From the NCBI GenBank assembly GCA_029194675.1, contig JARFXP010000001.1, positions 434,001-498,000 of the forward strand: a stretch of 64,000 bases of DNA, read 5' to 3'. This document shows, piece by piece, positions 34,902 to 44,510 of the stretch (position 1 is its first letter; each line of letters begins with the position of its first letter). The notes under the pieces are model-generated. The model was not told the DNA's origin. It was given only the letters and a program-made list of their open reading frames with translations, and searched no databases. The DNA is from Nitrospira sp. Lineage in GTDB: Bacteria > Nitrospirota > Nitrospiria > Nitrospirales > Nitrospiraceae. The position numbers and the translations under genes were made by a program.

Positions 34902-36031
34902 GCCCTTCGAACGAAGACCTCGGTCTGTATATTCATGTCCCATTTTGTCGCCGCCGTTGTCACTTTTGCGCCTTCTATCTCGAAATCGCGCAACCCGATC
35001 CGATGGCGCTGTTTCAGTCGGCCCTCACCCAAGAAATTTCACTCCATCGTCGGCAAGAGTCCCTGGATGGCCGCGCCTTGCAGAGCATCTATTTCGGCGG
35101 AGGAACGCCGACCTCCCTCCCCGCCGATCAGTTGGCCGCGCTTCTGAGGCTGATTCGAGCCACCTGGTCGACCGAGGGCACGGCGGAGGTCACAGTGGAG
35201 GCACATCCCTCTTCTGTCACCGCACGAGATCTCACCGTCTTGGCTGATGCCGGATTCAATCGGATCAGCTTTGGAGCGGAGTCCATGGTGGACAAGGATT
35301 TCGCCTCCATTGGTCGATTTGGACGAGTGCAGGATACGGCGAGCGCCGTCCAGGCTGCGCGCCTCGCTGGATTCAGAAACATCAACCTCGATCTGATGTA
35401 CGGGCTGCCGGGCCAGTCGTTACAGGATTGGTTACACACCTTGGAATCGATCCTCATGCTCACCCCATCGCATATCTCCTGTTATGCGCTGACTATTGAG
35501 GAGGGCACCAGGCTCGCTCAGGACATCGCTCGAAATCTTATCCTACCACCTGACGACATGCTTCAGATCGATATGGAATCAGCGGCGGAACGCTTCCTTG
35601 CAGACGCTGGATTTTCCCGCTACGAAATTTCCAACTATGCCAAACCCGGCTATGTTTGTCGCCATAATGCACTCTACTGGACCGGTGGTGAGTATCTTGG
35701 ATTGGGTCCAAGCGCGCAGTCCTATCTTGATGGAACCAGGTTTGGGAATGTCGCAGACCTGACCACCTATGCGGCGGAAATCCTGAACGAGTCCCGTCTA
35801 CCTATTCGAGATCAGGTCACGCTCTCGGCATCCGAGCGCCAGCGCGATGCCCTCGTGTTCGGCTTGCGTCTTCTTCGTGGTGTCCCCAGAAATACCATCA
35901 CCGCCGCGGAACGAGATCATCAGATCGACGGCCTTATCGCGAAGGGCCTGCTCGATGCCGATCACGATTTGGTACGACTGACTTCCTTGGGTCGACGTTA
36001 CGCTGATACGGTGGCAGAGCAGCTCTTCTGA
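34898..36031 (+). CDS. hemW: HemW-like radical SAM protein
   Basis: A 377-residue radical-SAM enzyme of the coproporphyrinogen-dehydrogenase-like group. The iron-sulfur motif is C-x3-C-x2-C at Cys17, Cys21 and Cys24. FGGGTPTSL binds SAM, followed by MYGLPGQSLQDW, and a C-terminal HemN-type domain completes it. HemW proteins are heme chaperones and not HemN enzymes; the missing N-terminal HemN extension supports HemW. Confidence 0.92.
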   Translation: MSPSNEDLGLYIHVPFCRRRCHFCAFYLEIAQPDPMALFQSALTQEISLHRRQESLDGRALQSIYFGGGTPTSLPADQLAALLRLIRATWSTEGTAEVTVEAHPSSVTARDLTVLADAGFNRISFGAESMVDKDFASIGRFGRVQDTASAVQAARLAGFRNINLDLMYGLPGQSLQDWLHTLESILMLTPSHISCYALTIEEGTRLAQDIARNLILPPDDMLQIDMESAAERFLADAGFSRYEISNYAKPGYVCRHNALYWTGGEYLGLGPSAQSYLDGTRFGNVADLTTYAAEILNESRLPIRDQVTLSASERQRDALVFGLRLLRGVPRNTITAAERDHQIDGLIAKGLLDADHDLVRLTSLGRRYADTVAEQLF

Positions 36032-36169
36032 GTGGGCCACGAGAACCGGCACATCGAACAGACAGCAAGGCGGTAACGCTCATCCTGATTCCATCCATCA
36101 AGCGTATTTCGCCGATTGACAAGACGGTTACAATTAGAGAAGACTACAAGAGTTCTTGGGAGGAACCTC

Positions 36170-36382
36170 ATGCCGGTCAACATGGATCCGTCAAAGAAAC
36201 GGCGCCGCCCCCAGACCACCACCGCATCGGCCGCCGAGGACAGACACACCGATACCATATCGACCGCTCCGCAACAGTCGTTTGGAGAAGAAACTGACGC
36301 GGATCGCGAGAAGGATTTGGCTGATGCCGAGTCGAAAAACTTATGGGATGCAACCGAAGTGATTGATATGGATAGAGTGTAA
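36170..36382 (+). CDS. Hypothetical small charged protein
   Basis: A 70-residue, mostly disordered, highly charged protein. Its ATG at 36170 follows GGGAGGAACCTC, a strong ribosome binding site, which is the main reason to accept it. There is no known domain. Confidence 0.6.
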   Translation: MPVNMDPSKKRRRPQTTTASAAEDRHTDTISTAPQQSFGEETDADREKDLADAESKNLWDATEVIDMDRV

Positions 36383-36449
36383 GCCTTGCATGACATCCAG
36401 CGACCCAGCGCTGAACCCTTTTCGCCTGATCTGCTAGAAGCCCCGCTCC

Positions 36450-36746
36450 ATGCCGACACCTTCCACGCCACAGACAATTCCCGAAACCACAGAAGAGGTG
36501 CAAATCGGTTCGGGAACCGCGTTTGAGTCCCGTGTCGTCGTCTACAACTGCGACTGTCACACCTACCAACAAGTAATCGAGCTATTTTGCCGGTTTATTC
36601 CCGCGATGACTTCGACCAAGGCGTTTGAGTTGGCCTATCGGATCGATCATGAGGGGGAAGCCATCGTCTACACCGGATCGACAGAACAGGCGGATGATAT
36701 TGCAGCAAAACTGGCAGGAGGTGGACTCAGAGTGGCCGTGCAGTAA
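36450..36746 (+). CDS. clpS: ClpS-like adaptor of the ClpAP protease
   Basis: A 98-residue protein with a flexible N-terminus and a ClpS core beginning RVVVYNCDCHTYQQVIELF. The canonical ND/DD substrate-pocket residues read NCDCHT here. TKAFELAYRIDHEGEAIVY aligns with the helix that binds ClpA. ClpS delivers N-degron substrates to the protease. The altered loop (NCDC for NDDY) could change specificity. No clp ATPase gene is in the window. Confidence 0.8.
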   Translation: MPTPSTPQTIPETTEEVQIGSGTAFESRVVVYNCDCHTYQQVIELFCRFIPAMTSTKAFELAYRIDHEGEAIVYTGSTEQADDIAAKLAGGGLRVAVQ

Positions 36747-36758
36747 TCCACTTTCTAT

Positions 36759-37082
36759 TTATTTATGTTTGGATGGGCCTTTGGCCGATTTTTTGGTGAT
36801 GCTTGGCGGATCCTTTTTGACAGCCATTTTCTTCGCTGCCTTCGAAGCGCTCGATTTTTCGCTTTTCTCCGCAGCCTTTGACTTGCTGCTCTGCTTCACG
36901 GGAACCATGTAGGTAGAGGTGCGGTTGACCTTGGCCAATTGGTCTCCGCTGAGCACACGTACTTGATAGAGCTCAAACAGCTTGCTGATGGCTTTCGTGT
37001 CACCGCGTCTCGCCGCGTTCAAAAGTTTGCGGCGTTGATTCATCTCTTCTTCTTCGGTATGCGAAGCGGCTCGTCGTTCCAT
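36759..37082 (-). CDS. Hypothetical protein with lysine-rich tail
   Basis: A 107-residue protein starting at ATG 37082, six bases after GAGGAAGG. The N-terminal half is a helix (NQRRKLLNAARRGDTKAISK) of the kind seen in small repeat-type domains. The C-terminal half is a Lys/Ser/Ala-rich tail similar to histone-H1-like bacterial tails, suggesting nucleic-acid binding. Confidence 0.6.
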   Translation of the reverse strand: MERRAASHTEEEEMNQRRKLLNAARRGDTKAISKLFELYQVRVLSGDQLAKVNRTSTYMVPVKQSSKSKAAEKSEKSSASKAAKKMAVKKDPPSITKKSAKGPSKHK

Positions 37083-37346
37083 GCCCATCCTTCCTCAACA
37101 CAGGCTGACCGGCTGACCAGGGCGGATGCGGTCCAACACCCCAGCAAAAAATCATTGAAGTATATCAGAATTATGATGATTTTTGGAACATCGAATGTTG
37201 CTCGACTGTGCGATGCATCAGAAAGCTATCGAGTAAGCTCTCGCAGAAGCAGCCTCCGGTCCAAGGGATTTCACTATTGAGTGCGACCACAGGCACCGGT
37301 ATAAGTATAGAACGTCGATACGTTCCTTAATAAGAGGAGATCCATC

Positions 37347-38018
37347 ATGGAGCATACACAAGAATCTTCGACTGTCACCGATGACCCTCAAGCGCGCGAT
37401 CTACTGCGCCGAGCGTTCGAAGGGACCGCACGGTGGCAAAAAGACTTTAAAGGGTTTACGGCCGACCTCACCGTAAATGTGAATGGGAAAGAAACCAGCG
37501 GCCCCGTCATCGTCAAGGGCCCCCGCGAAGTATCCGTTCAGCTCGGCGATGGCGAGACCTCAAAATGGGCGCAAGAGCAATTGAGCATGATCGCGGTCCA
37601 TCGGGGACCACGGAGCTTCGAAGAGTCCGACGGGAAGTACACCTTGACGATGGAGGAAGACGGCCATCCGTTCGGCACGAAACTGAACATCCATGGTTCT
37701 CATTCCTTCTACCGGATCAAGGACAACCGGATCACACAGATCAACCGCAAAATGGCCCATCCCGGCATGAACCCGTTCGCCTTTACGATCAACGTTGAGG
37801 AGAGCGCCATCACACAGGACCAGAAGAATCTCACGACCAAGTACACGGTCTATTACTATTCGCCGACCGACGGCAAACTGACCAACGTCGAAAGCTTCAC
37901 CGACACCCATGTCCGCGTCGGCTCGTCGGACCTTCCTGCGACCAGGCGGATTATTACCTACGAAGGCGGCCAGGTCGTCGTGAAGAGCCTGACATTCAAG
38001 AACCACAAGTTGCTCTAA
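37347..38018 (+). CDS. DUF3386 protein
   Basis: A 223-residue soluble protein of the DUF3386 family, first described in cyanobacteria (DLLRRAFEGTARWQKDFKGF, then GPREVSVQLGD, and a closing GGQVVVKSLTFKNHKLL). It has no signal peptide. It has a strong AGAGGAGATCC ribosome binding site and lies two bases before the DUF5069 gene, so the two form an operon. The function is unknown. Confidence 0.85.
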   Translation: MEHTQESSTVTDDPQARDLLRRAFEGTARWQKDFKGFTADLTVNVNGKETSGPVIVKGPREVSVQLGDGETSKWAQEQLSMIAVHRGPRSFEESDGKYTLTMEEDGHPFGTKLNIHGSHSFYRIKDNRITQINRKMAHPGMNPFAFTINVEESAITQDQKNLTTKYTVYYYSPTDGKLTNVESFTDTHVRVGSSDLPATRRIITYEGGQVVVKSLTFKNHKLL

Positions 38019-38020
38019 CG

Positions 38021-38452
38021 ATGGATTTGCGCAAAGACTTCCCTCGCAGCATGCGATTCAAGCTGGCGGGCTATGCTCACCTCGCCCGCATGATCGACAA
38101 ATGCCGGGCAGTGCTTGCCGGAACCGAAGGCGAGTATATCTATCCCTGTCCACTGGACGAACGGCTGATGGCGTTTGCGGGCATCACCAGCGACCAGTTC
38201 ACGGCCACGGTTCAGGCCAACTTGACCGATGAGGGAGTCGTGAAGTGGCTTGAGCAAACGGCAAAACCACACCAGCCCGCCGAGGTGGAGGAATGGAATC
38301 AGAAGCTGTTGGCACGCGAACCAAGTTCTCCTGAAAGCGCGGCCAAGTTCAAAAAATACCTGACAGCCATCGATCCATCACGGACCGACATCGCCGCTTG
38401 GTCGGATTTGCAAGACTTGGAAGAAGGACGGGTCGTTCCGAGACGAGGGTGA
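38021..38452 (+). CDS. DUF5069 protein
   Basis: A 143-residue DUF5069 protein (DFPRSMRFKLAGYAHLARMI, YIYPCPLDERLMAFAGI, IDPSRTDIAAWSDLQDLEEG). The function is unknown. The C-terminal third is duplicated, with divergence, at about 40127-40317 on the other side of a GDSL hydrolase gene. Confidence 0.85.
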   Translation: MDLRKDFPRSMRFKLAGYAHLARMIDKCRAVLAGTEGEYIYPCPLDERLMAFAGITSDQFTATVQANLTDEGVVKWLEQTAKPHQPAEVEEWNQKLLAREPSSPESAAKFKKYLTAIDPSRTDIAAWSDLQDLEEGRVVPRRG

Positions 38453-38610
38453 ACGTTTCAATCCACCAGTGATAGGAAACTCTTCCCCTTATTGCTGTAC
38501 CAAGGTTGCTGATCCCGGACTCTCACCGTGAACACATACCGCCATCCTCTTAGACTAACTGATAAGCACTAGGTTCAGCGGCGCAGTTTATTCGCATCCT
38601 CTGCAACGCC

Positions 38611-39864
38611 TCATTTAGCTTGAGATGTCTTTGAGGATTCTAGATGCTGAGCTAGGAGTTTGGCGATGGCCCTATGTCCATGTTCGTTTGGGTGGCCGTC
38701 ATGCGAAACCTGATAGGGCTGAACTCCCGTCATGAGTTGTTCTTGCAACGCTGGCAACACATCCAGATATTCAATGCCGTTATGTCTAAGAAAGTCCTTT
38801 GTAATGCTCAGAGCACGCTCCTCATTTTCTATATTGCGGCGAAAACTCTCCGAGGGATTCTTCCAAAGTTGGCGAAATACTGTCTCCTTGGTAGGGATCA
38901 GCACAACAAAGAACCTGATTCTTCTTGCGGCAGCCAACTCCTGCATTCTCTCTATGGCCCTCAATGAAATCTGCAGCCCTTCCGCGATTCTGGGATCGCC
39001 AAGATCAAGGGCTGCGAGACGATATGCGCTTGTAAAAATGGTCTTGAACGGTCCATCGCTAAACACCTCGCAGTATGCTGGATTTGCTTCTGCAAATGCC
39101 TTTGCCTTTGCCCATTTGTCTTGATGAGTGTTGCGTTGATTCATCACACGTGTCTTCTCATAAACTCTCTGGAAAAGTCCGTAAAGCCTCGAGTGTTGGG
39201 AAAGTACCTCTAGCAGGGAAAACCCATCGCGCGTAGCCTTCGTCGTTTCCTTATCGTGAGCCGCAGGTTGATGACCCATGTTGAACATTCGTGACACACG
39301 CGGTCCAATGGGATCGGACTGCTCTGCTTCTCGTACACTCGTTTGCACCTGTGGATCAGAACTTTTGAGCTCAATCAGCTGGCCATTGTTGTATACAAAG
39401 TTGAATGAGTCATAGAGATCATTGCCAAAATAAAAAGCCTCGATAACAATCGTTGGTGATAAGGCAATAGCCTCATCCCACAGTGCAAGGCTGTGTGTAG
39501 GGCCATAACCACCGAAGGCCATGCTATACACAATTTCTCCTGTCAGTGATTCCAATTGCTTCGGCCACGCGTCTTCTGGATTCACACCCGTGCCATATGT
39601 CTGAGAATCACCCAGCGCAACAATATGCGCCTTGGCTGGCATGTCCAGGTTGCGAAACCCCTGACGGTCGTGTCCTGGATAGGCGGGATTAGGTCGACGA
39701 TCGAGACGAGCATCAGGAACAAAGGGGGGAATCTGAGGTGATGTAAGGACCCTATTAACCCTTGGAGACACGAACGCAAATAGCCCCAAAATTGCCTCAA
39801 GAAATCCAACGACTATAAGGACTAAAACTACGACAAAGAGAGCCTGTCTTTTCTTGTGCTTCAT
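38611..39864 (-). CDS. SGNH/GDSL-type hydrolase, membrane anchored
   Basis: A 417-residue protein with an N-terminal membrane helix (about 6-28) and a periplasmic SGNH fold. The catalytic serine motif is VALGDSQTYG and the Asp/His pair is in DGHPNEHGH near the C-terminus. Such proteins often modify exported polysaccharides. It lies between the complete DUF5069 gene and its 3' fragment, and its base composition looks poorer in GC than its neighbours, both signs of insertion. Confidence 0.8.
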   Translation of the reverse strand: MKHKKRQALFVVVLVLIVVGFLEAILGLFAFVSPRVNRVLTSPQIPPFVPDARLDRRPNPAYPGHDRQGFRNLDMPAKAHIVALGDSQTYGTGVNPEDAWPKQLESLTGEIVYSMAFGGYGPTHSLALWDEAIALSPTIVIEAFYFGNDLYDSFNFVYNNGQLIELKSSDPQVQTSVREAEQSDPIGPRVSRMFNMGHQPAAHDKETTKATRDGFSLLEVLSQHSRLYGLFQRVYEKTRVMNQRNTHQDKWAKAKAFAEANPAYCEVFSDGPFKTIFTSAYRLAALDLGDPRIAEGLQISLRAIERMQELAAARRIRFFVVLIPTKETVFRQLWKNPSESFRRNIENEERALSITKDFLRHNGIEYLDVLPALQEQLMTGVQPYQVSHDGHPNEHGHRAIAKLLAQHLESSKTSQAK

Positions 39865-40126
39865 GCACCATCCGTAGTTATGGATAAACGCGTCTTGGGC
39901 GGTGAAGCCGAACAATGTTCCGACAAAACCCGCGCAGGCTGCGAATTATCGAATTATGGCGTATTTTTAGCCAGTCCAGGGACTCCGTCAAGTGCCTCTG
40001 AGACGATCGGCACTCCAGATTGGTACTATTTTCTGATCAGGACAAGCACTGATCTTTCTACGCCTGCTGCCCGAGCAGTGTCATACTCAACTTATTTCCA
40101 ACCAGAGGGCCAATTCGCTTGGCCAG
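39865..40126. other. Unassigned sequence between GDSL gene and DUF5069 fragment
   Basis: An open frame from 39856 runs in frame into the DUF5069 fragment, but its first 90 or so codons match nothing I recognise. It is probably part of the inserted segment. Confidence 0.35.
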
Positions 40127-40317
40127 GGAAGCCGGAGGTCTGGAAACGAACACTCTTGCTACGAGGCCTGATCTCTCCCGAAAGCATGGAACGATTCGAG
40201 AAGTACAGTGACGCCATCGATCCATCACGAACCGACATCACCGCTTGGTCGGATTTGCAAGACTTGGAGGAAGGGCGGGTCGTTCCGAAACGAGAGCCGG
40301 CACATCGTTGTCAGTAG
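40127..40317 (+). pseudogene. 3'-terminal fragment of a DUF5069 gene
   Basis: The fragment encodes PEVWKRTLLLRGLISPESME and DAIDPSRTDITAW, matching AEVEEWNQKLLAREPSSPES and TAIDPSRTDIAAW of the intact gene. The last 80 or so bases are very similar (roughly 93 percent by eye). The final residues and stop differ. No 5' half is present. Confidence 0.8.
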
Positions 40318-40937
40318 GTGATCGCAACAGACTTGCCGAGGTATGTCGGCTGCTCCGCCTGTGCCACCATGAAATGCGCCACATCAGAACGGGAAATGGC
40401 ACCCACCCTCATTCCTTCCACAAGATTGTCCAGTACGCGATAATGGCCCGTCATGGTGCCGTTGGTTAACCGGCCTGGGCGCACGATTTCCCAGCGTGGA
40501 TACCCACTGGCTATCACACGTTCCTGTTCACTTTTGTCTGCATAAACTTTCTTGAGAAGCAGCGTGAACATGAGCTTCATGGGGAATGGATTGTAGCTCC
40601 AGCTGTCGCCTGTACCGAAACCCGTTAGCACGATGAGCGTTGAGGAGGAACCGGTCTCCTGTTGCACCTGTAGCAGGAGGCGCGCAGAGTCGGAAAACAG
40701 TGTGGTGGCAAAGGGACTTTTGACACCGAGGGTCACAAGAATGGCGTCTGCTCCATCCACTGCGGCCCGCACATCACTTGGGTTTGTCGCACTACCCTGC
40801 ACCCTTTTGAGCTTAGCGTGACCTGGAAGGGGAACGCTGCGGCGCGATAGGCTGATAACCTCGTGCCCCTTTTCAAGCGCGAGCTGTGTGGCTTGGAGTC
40901 CCACACCGGCCGAAGCTCCGATTACGGTGATCTTCAT
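40311..40937 (-). CDS. NAD(P)-binding oxidoreductase (atypical SDR)
   Basis: A 208-residue Rossmann protein with the dinucleotide motif VIGASAGVGLQATQLA at residues 4-19. It has GADAILVTLG and the NAD(P)H-binding family ending (WEIVRPGRLTNG). It lacks the classical YxxxK dyad. The substrate is unknown. Its 3' end overlaps the DUF5069 fragment by seven bases. Confidence 0.85.
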   Translation of the reverse strand: MKITVIGASAGVGLQATQLALEKGHEVISLSRRSVPLPGHAKLKRVQGSATNPSDVRAAVDGADAILVTLGVKSPFATTLFSDSARLLLQVQQETGSSSTLIVLTGFGTGDSWSYNPFPMKLMFTLLLKKVYADKSEQERVIASGYPRWEIVRPGRLTNGTMTGHYRVLDNLVEGMRVGAISRSDVAHFMVAQAEQPTYLGKSVAITY

Positions 40938-41067
40938 GTTCCCTGTGTTTGATGTCAGAGCCTAACCACGTTAAGCTGGACCGGCTTCAGTTACGAATCT
41001 TCGACTTGAGGCACATTCTCAACCTGTTCGTAGGCTCCGGTCAAGCGCCGCTGAAGTGGCCGTCATT

Positions 41068-42027
41068 CTATATGGGATCCCTATCAGATCTGTCAGCGTG
41101 AGCCAAGATGAACTGCCTGACTTCTGTCTGAATAGCTGACTGCTCGACCGCCAGCAGCAGGTGCCCACCCCGATTGAAAGCAATCAAGCGGGACCCAGAA
41201 ATGTGGGCCGCCGCATACTCCGCGTTGTGAAAAAGCTGAAGGCTATCGTCCGTCGCATGAACAATGAGTGTCGGGGTTCGAATGGCCGCCACCCGCTCAT
41301 TTGGCATCGCGGCCTTGTTGTCAAGAGCGACACCAGCGTACCGATGGAATACCGGCGCCATGTAGTCGATCACCTGATTGACCAAGGTTCGCTGCTCTGC
41401 AGTGAGGTTCTCGATCACCCTGTCGCTAACACCCATCAACCGCATCAGCCACTTACGCAGAAACTTCCTGACAACCCAGTAGAAAATCTCGAACTTGAAG
41501 ATCGTCGTCAGTGCGTCGCCCTTTTGGTTCGCCTCAGCCTGATTTGCATCTAATGGAGTGGCTACCCCGCACGACACAAGCGTCAGCGAGGATACGCGTT
41601 CTGGATAGCGTGCTGCAAATAGAAGGGCAGATGGGCCGCCGTGTGACAAGGCAACGACGGCCACCTTTGAGAGGCCTAGACGGTCAAGAAGATGGGCATA
41701 GGCCTCCGCCTGGTCATCAAACGTCGCGCCTTGACGGAAAGTCGAGCAGAGATAGCCAAAACGAGAGGGCGCGATCCAGTCGAAACGTTCGTCTAGGATT
41801 GCCTTTGCAATGAGCTCACCTTGGTCGTAGCCTCCTCCACTTCCATGGACAACCAGAACCGGAACACCCGTCCCTCCTCGCTTGAACTCAACATCTCCCA
41901 ACGGCGAGGGAAAGAGCGCACTGTTGCCTGTAATTCGTGCGTATGCACGTCTGGTATCAATTCCAAACCAGATCGCGATGCCGGCACCGCTCACCACAAG
42001 GAGTAGAAGCAGGAGAACCAAGGACAT
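41068..42027 (-). CDS. Alpha/beta hydrolase, membrane anchored
   Basis: A 319-residue hydrolase with an N-terminal membrane helix (about 2-20). The oxyanion region is LVVHGSGGGYDQGE, the nucleophile motif VALSHGGPSAL carries the Ser, an aspartate is in HATDDS, and the catalytic His is in NRGGHLLL. The substrate is unknown. It is in the same orientation as its neighbours but over 100 bases apart. Confidence 0.85.
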   Translation of the reverse strand: MSLVLLLLLLVVSGAGIAIWFGIDTRRAYARITGNSALFPSPLGDVEFKRGGTGVPVLVVHGSGGGYDQGELIAKAILDERFDWIAPSRFGYLCSTFRQGATFDDQAEAYAHLLDRLGLSKVAVVALSHGGPSALLFAARYPERVSSLTLVSCGVATPLDANQAEANQKGDALTTIFKFEIFYWVVRKFLRKWLMRLMGVSDRVIENLTAEQRTLVNQVIDYMAPVFHRYAGVALDNKAAMPNERVAAIRTPTLIVHATDDSLQLFHNAEYAAAHISGSRLIAFNRGGHLLLAVEQSAIQTEVRQFILAHADRSDRDPI

Positions 42028-42157
42028 GGTAGGTCGCGCAATCAGCCAACCCTAAGACACCGAGTCTTGGATATGTGAGGAAGATTGCTCTATCCGATGG
42101 ACCTGTGAACCGCTCCAGCCTTCCTGTGAATGGTTCAAGGACGGAGGTCGTTTTGGA

Positions 42158-42889
42158 TCATGACGGTGAGCCGAGGACCTCGCGCCAAACAGTAGCCAAG
42201 TCGTGGAGCGCTTTACTTCCATCGCCGACATAGACCGATCCATGCATCGTGGCCAGACGCCTCGGCTGCAGTGCCGCCAGTCGATGCAGCGTCGCCTCCG
42301 TCCAGGAACAATATGGCACATAGTTCGCCAAGGGGCCTTGCTGATAGTCCACCAGCGTCTTTCGACAACGGTCGATCACGTCTGACTCCGTCATCGGTTC
42401 GACGTCCCCGTTTTGGTGAAAGAGATCCGAACACAGGAGTGTCCGTTCCGTCTCTTCGAACAGCAGTCCCGCTTCCCAGCAATGGGGCACATGCGGCGTC
42501 GATAGAAAGCGGAAGCGGTACCTTCCGGTCTCGATTACCTCACCATCAGCCATACCTTTGGCGGGACGAAGCGCCAGGCAATCATCGACGCTGACCATCT
42601 TGCCCACCACACTGCACACTGCATCCGAATGCGGAGCCAGTTGTTGCCACTCCGGCACCGTCGCGCATTCGTCGGACTCAAAATGGCTGAACCCGATCCA
42701 GCGCAAAGCCTGTGGATCGATCAGCGAGGCCACAGCGGCTTTGACCTCGGGAAAGAGTGCCCGCGGGCCGGTATGGAACAGCAGCGGCTGATCGTCGCGC
42801 ATCAAGAACTGACTGAACTGAATATTGAACGGAGCAACGAACGTGGTAATGCGGAATAGGTCCGGAGCGATCTCGGTGATCTTCGCCAT
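42158..42889 (-). CDS. Metallo-beta-lactamase fold protein, flavodiiron-like
   Basis: A 243-residue MBL-fold protein. The metal motif is SHFESDE (H-x-E-x-D), as in flavodiiron proteins and related oxygen-binding domains, and not the H-x-H-x-D-H of hydrolases. Later ligands are in [20 protein letters not shown] and [11 protein letters not shown]. No flavodoxin domain is fused. It could bind a di-iron centre and act in oxygen or nitric-oxide handling, or be a sensor; this is inferred from the motif. Confidence 0.8.
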   Translation of the reverse strand: MAKITEIAPDLFRITTFVAPFNIQFSQFLMRDDQPLLFHTGPRALFPEVKAAVASLIDPQALRWIGFSHFESDECATVPEWQQLAPHSDAVCSVVGKMVSVDDCLALRPAKGMADGEVIETGRYRFRFLSTPHVPHCWEAGLLFEETERTLLCSDLFHQNGDVEPMTESDVIDRCRKTLVDYQQGPLANYVPYCSWTEATLHRLAALQPRRLATMHGSVYVGDGSKALHDLATVWREVLGSPS

Positions 42890-43031
42890 AGAACCTCCTC
42901 AAGAATTAAACCGTGCGATCATACGCACCACTAAGCCGTGGTGCAATACTGATAGATTAGATCGGGATGATCAAACAATGGCGGCAGGCTACTGACTCAC
43001 CGAGGTCCTACCAAGGAACAGTCCCGAAGCC

Positions 43032-43283
43032 TCATATCATTCGGTTATATGAGAGCAGGATGAGCGCGCCTGTTTCTCGGAATTGCGCTTCAAGGAAGGA
43101 TCGATCCTCAGTATGACGCCGGTCGAGATGCATCTGAAATCCTTCGGCAATGAGCTGAACTTCCTGACGAAGCCCTTCCGCCAGCACACCAGCGTGTCGT
43201 TTGGAGTCCGCGATGTCTCCTCGAAGGGTGTCGGTCGCGGTAGCGATGAGTTGCTGGATCTGTGCGAGTGATTCTTGGTCCAT
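43032..43283 (-). CDS. Hypothetical coiled-coil protein
   Basis: An 83-residue protein made almost wholly of helix (ESLAQIQQLIATATDTLRGD). There is no known domain. Part of a family of small proteins that look like cell-surface or sensor coiled coils. Confidence 0.5.
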   Translation of the reverse strand: MDQESLAQIQQLIATATDTLRGDIADSKRHAGVLAEGLRQEVQLIAEGFQMHLDRRHTEDRSFLEAQFRETGALILLSYNRMI

Positions 43284-43422
43284 GATCTCTGTGGAAGACC
43301 GTCGGAGTCTAGAAAGCCGACAAAGAATAAGTCAATTAGGCTATTCGATGATAAGGATTGTAGAACAGAGCGGTGTTAATAAGTCCAGAAGTGATCACGC
43401 AGCAGCCCATTTGACTCGTGTG

Positions 43423-44181
43423 TTAAAAGTCATTTTCATCATGAATCTCTATAAAATATGGAATCTTGACAGTTTGCGAATCAGGTGCACCTTCAATTTC
43501 GATTGTCTTGGCGCCCAAGTCATATAGGCTTCCGCCGAAGTGTTTTTCGAAACAGAGGGCCATTATGGTGCCTATTACTGTTTGCATATGATTGACAGCT
43601 AGCAACGTTTCCTGAAGAAGCGCTTCGTACCCTTCTTGATGGGCACCTGGCTTGATACTCTCTAGCATTGCACGCCCGGCAATCGTGTCACCAAAAGCGT
43701 ACAAGGTATTGGTCACAGATTTCGCGAGGTAGATATCAAGCGCGTCCCCTTCTGCAAGAGTGGCAAAGCCGCCGTCAACTTGATCGAGCGAGTAATGGAA
43801 GGCATGCTTGTTCCTAACTGTCGCAATGACGTTGTCGCGGCCAAAGTACTTCTTCAGCCAGGAGAGCGATGCCGACCCTTCGGCATCGAATTTCTGTTCA
43901 TAATCCTTCGACAACGCTTTCCCGAAAAAGGCGGATGTCAAAAGCTTCCAGCACTCGTAGATCTTCCCAGTAAGAAGCCGCCCCATGACCAATGCCTGCA
44001 TATTTTCCGCTTGCATGAGCATTGCGACATTAGGACTAGCACCTGCCATAAAGTGAAAAAGTTTCGATAGGACGCTAAGCTCATTGGCGGCATGGGCTAC
44101 CAATGCAAGCAGCCGCCGTTCTGATTGCGGGATCAAATTCAGTTGTTCCGGAGAGAGGGCAATGTGATGAATGCGTAGCAT
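43423..44181 (-). CDS. Hypothetical protein, 252 aa
   Basis: Not recognised. A mostly helical soluble protein (LLALVAHAANELSVLSKLFH, NKHAFHYSLDQVDGGF). It sits at the left edge of the accessory region, just before the first DsbA fragment, and may have arrived with it. Confidence 0.6.
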   Translation of the reverse strand: MLRIHHIALSPEQLNLIPQSERRLLALVAHAANELSVLSKLFHFMAGASPNVAMLMQAENMQALVMGRLLTGKIYECWKLLTSAFFGKALSKDYEQKFDAEGSASLSWLKKYFGRDNVIATVRNKHAFHYSLDQVDGGFATLAEGDALDIYLAKSVTNTLYAFGDTIAGRAMLESIKPGAHQEGYEALLQETLLAVNHMQTVIGTIMALCFEKHFGGSLYDLGAKTIEIEGAPDSQTVKIPYFIEIHDENDF

Positions 44182-44294
44182 GAACTGAGATGCCTAACAA
44201 TGTGTAGATGCCTTCATAGACAGTTGATCGCAGGTTTCCAACCTGTATCACACATCTTCATGTCTCCCGCTGGCACCTATGAATTCCAACAATC

Positions 44295-44450
44295 CGTCAT
44301 TTCCCCTGTCCCGCTGGGCAATGAATTCCTTGAGCCCATTCAAATCCAACCATCCAGCCACCAGCTCGTTGCCGACGATGAAGCCGGGAGTTCCCGAGAT
44401 GCCGAGTTCATGGGCGAGGGCAGAATTCTTGGCAATGACGGCTGCCACCT
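44295..44450 (-). pseudogene. DsbA-like gene, 3' fragment 1
   Basis: It encodes AKNSALAHELGISGTPGFIV and then GNELVAGWLDLNGLKEFIAQ, matching the C-terminal 50 residues of the intact protein at 49873-50631. It has no CxxC part. It is the most diverged of the copies. Confidence 0.8.
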
Positions 44451-44510
44451 GAAGGTGACGGACACGCCAATGCAACTGTTCTACTCGTTTAACATCAATT
44501 CACGCGAGCG

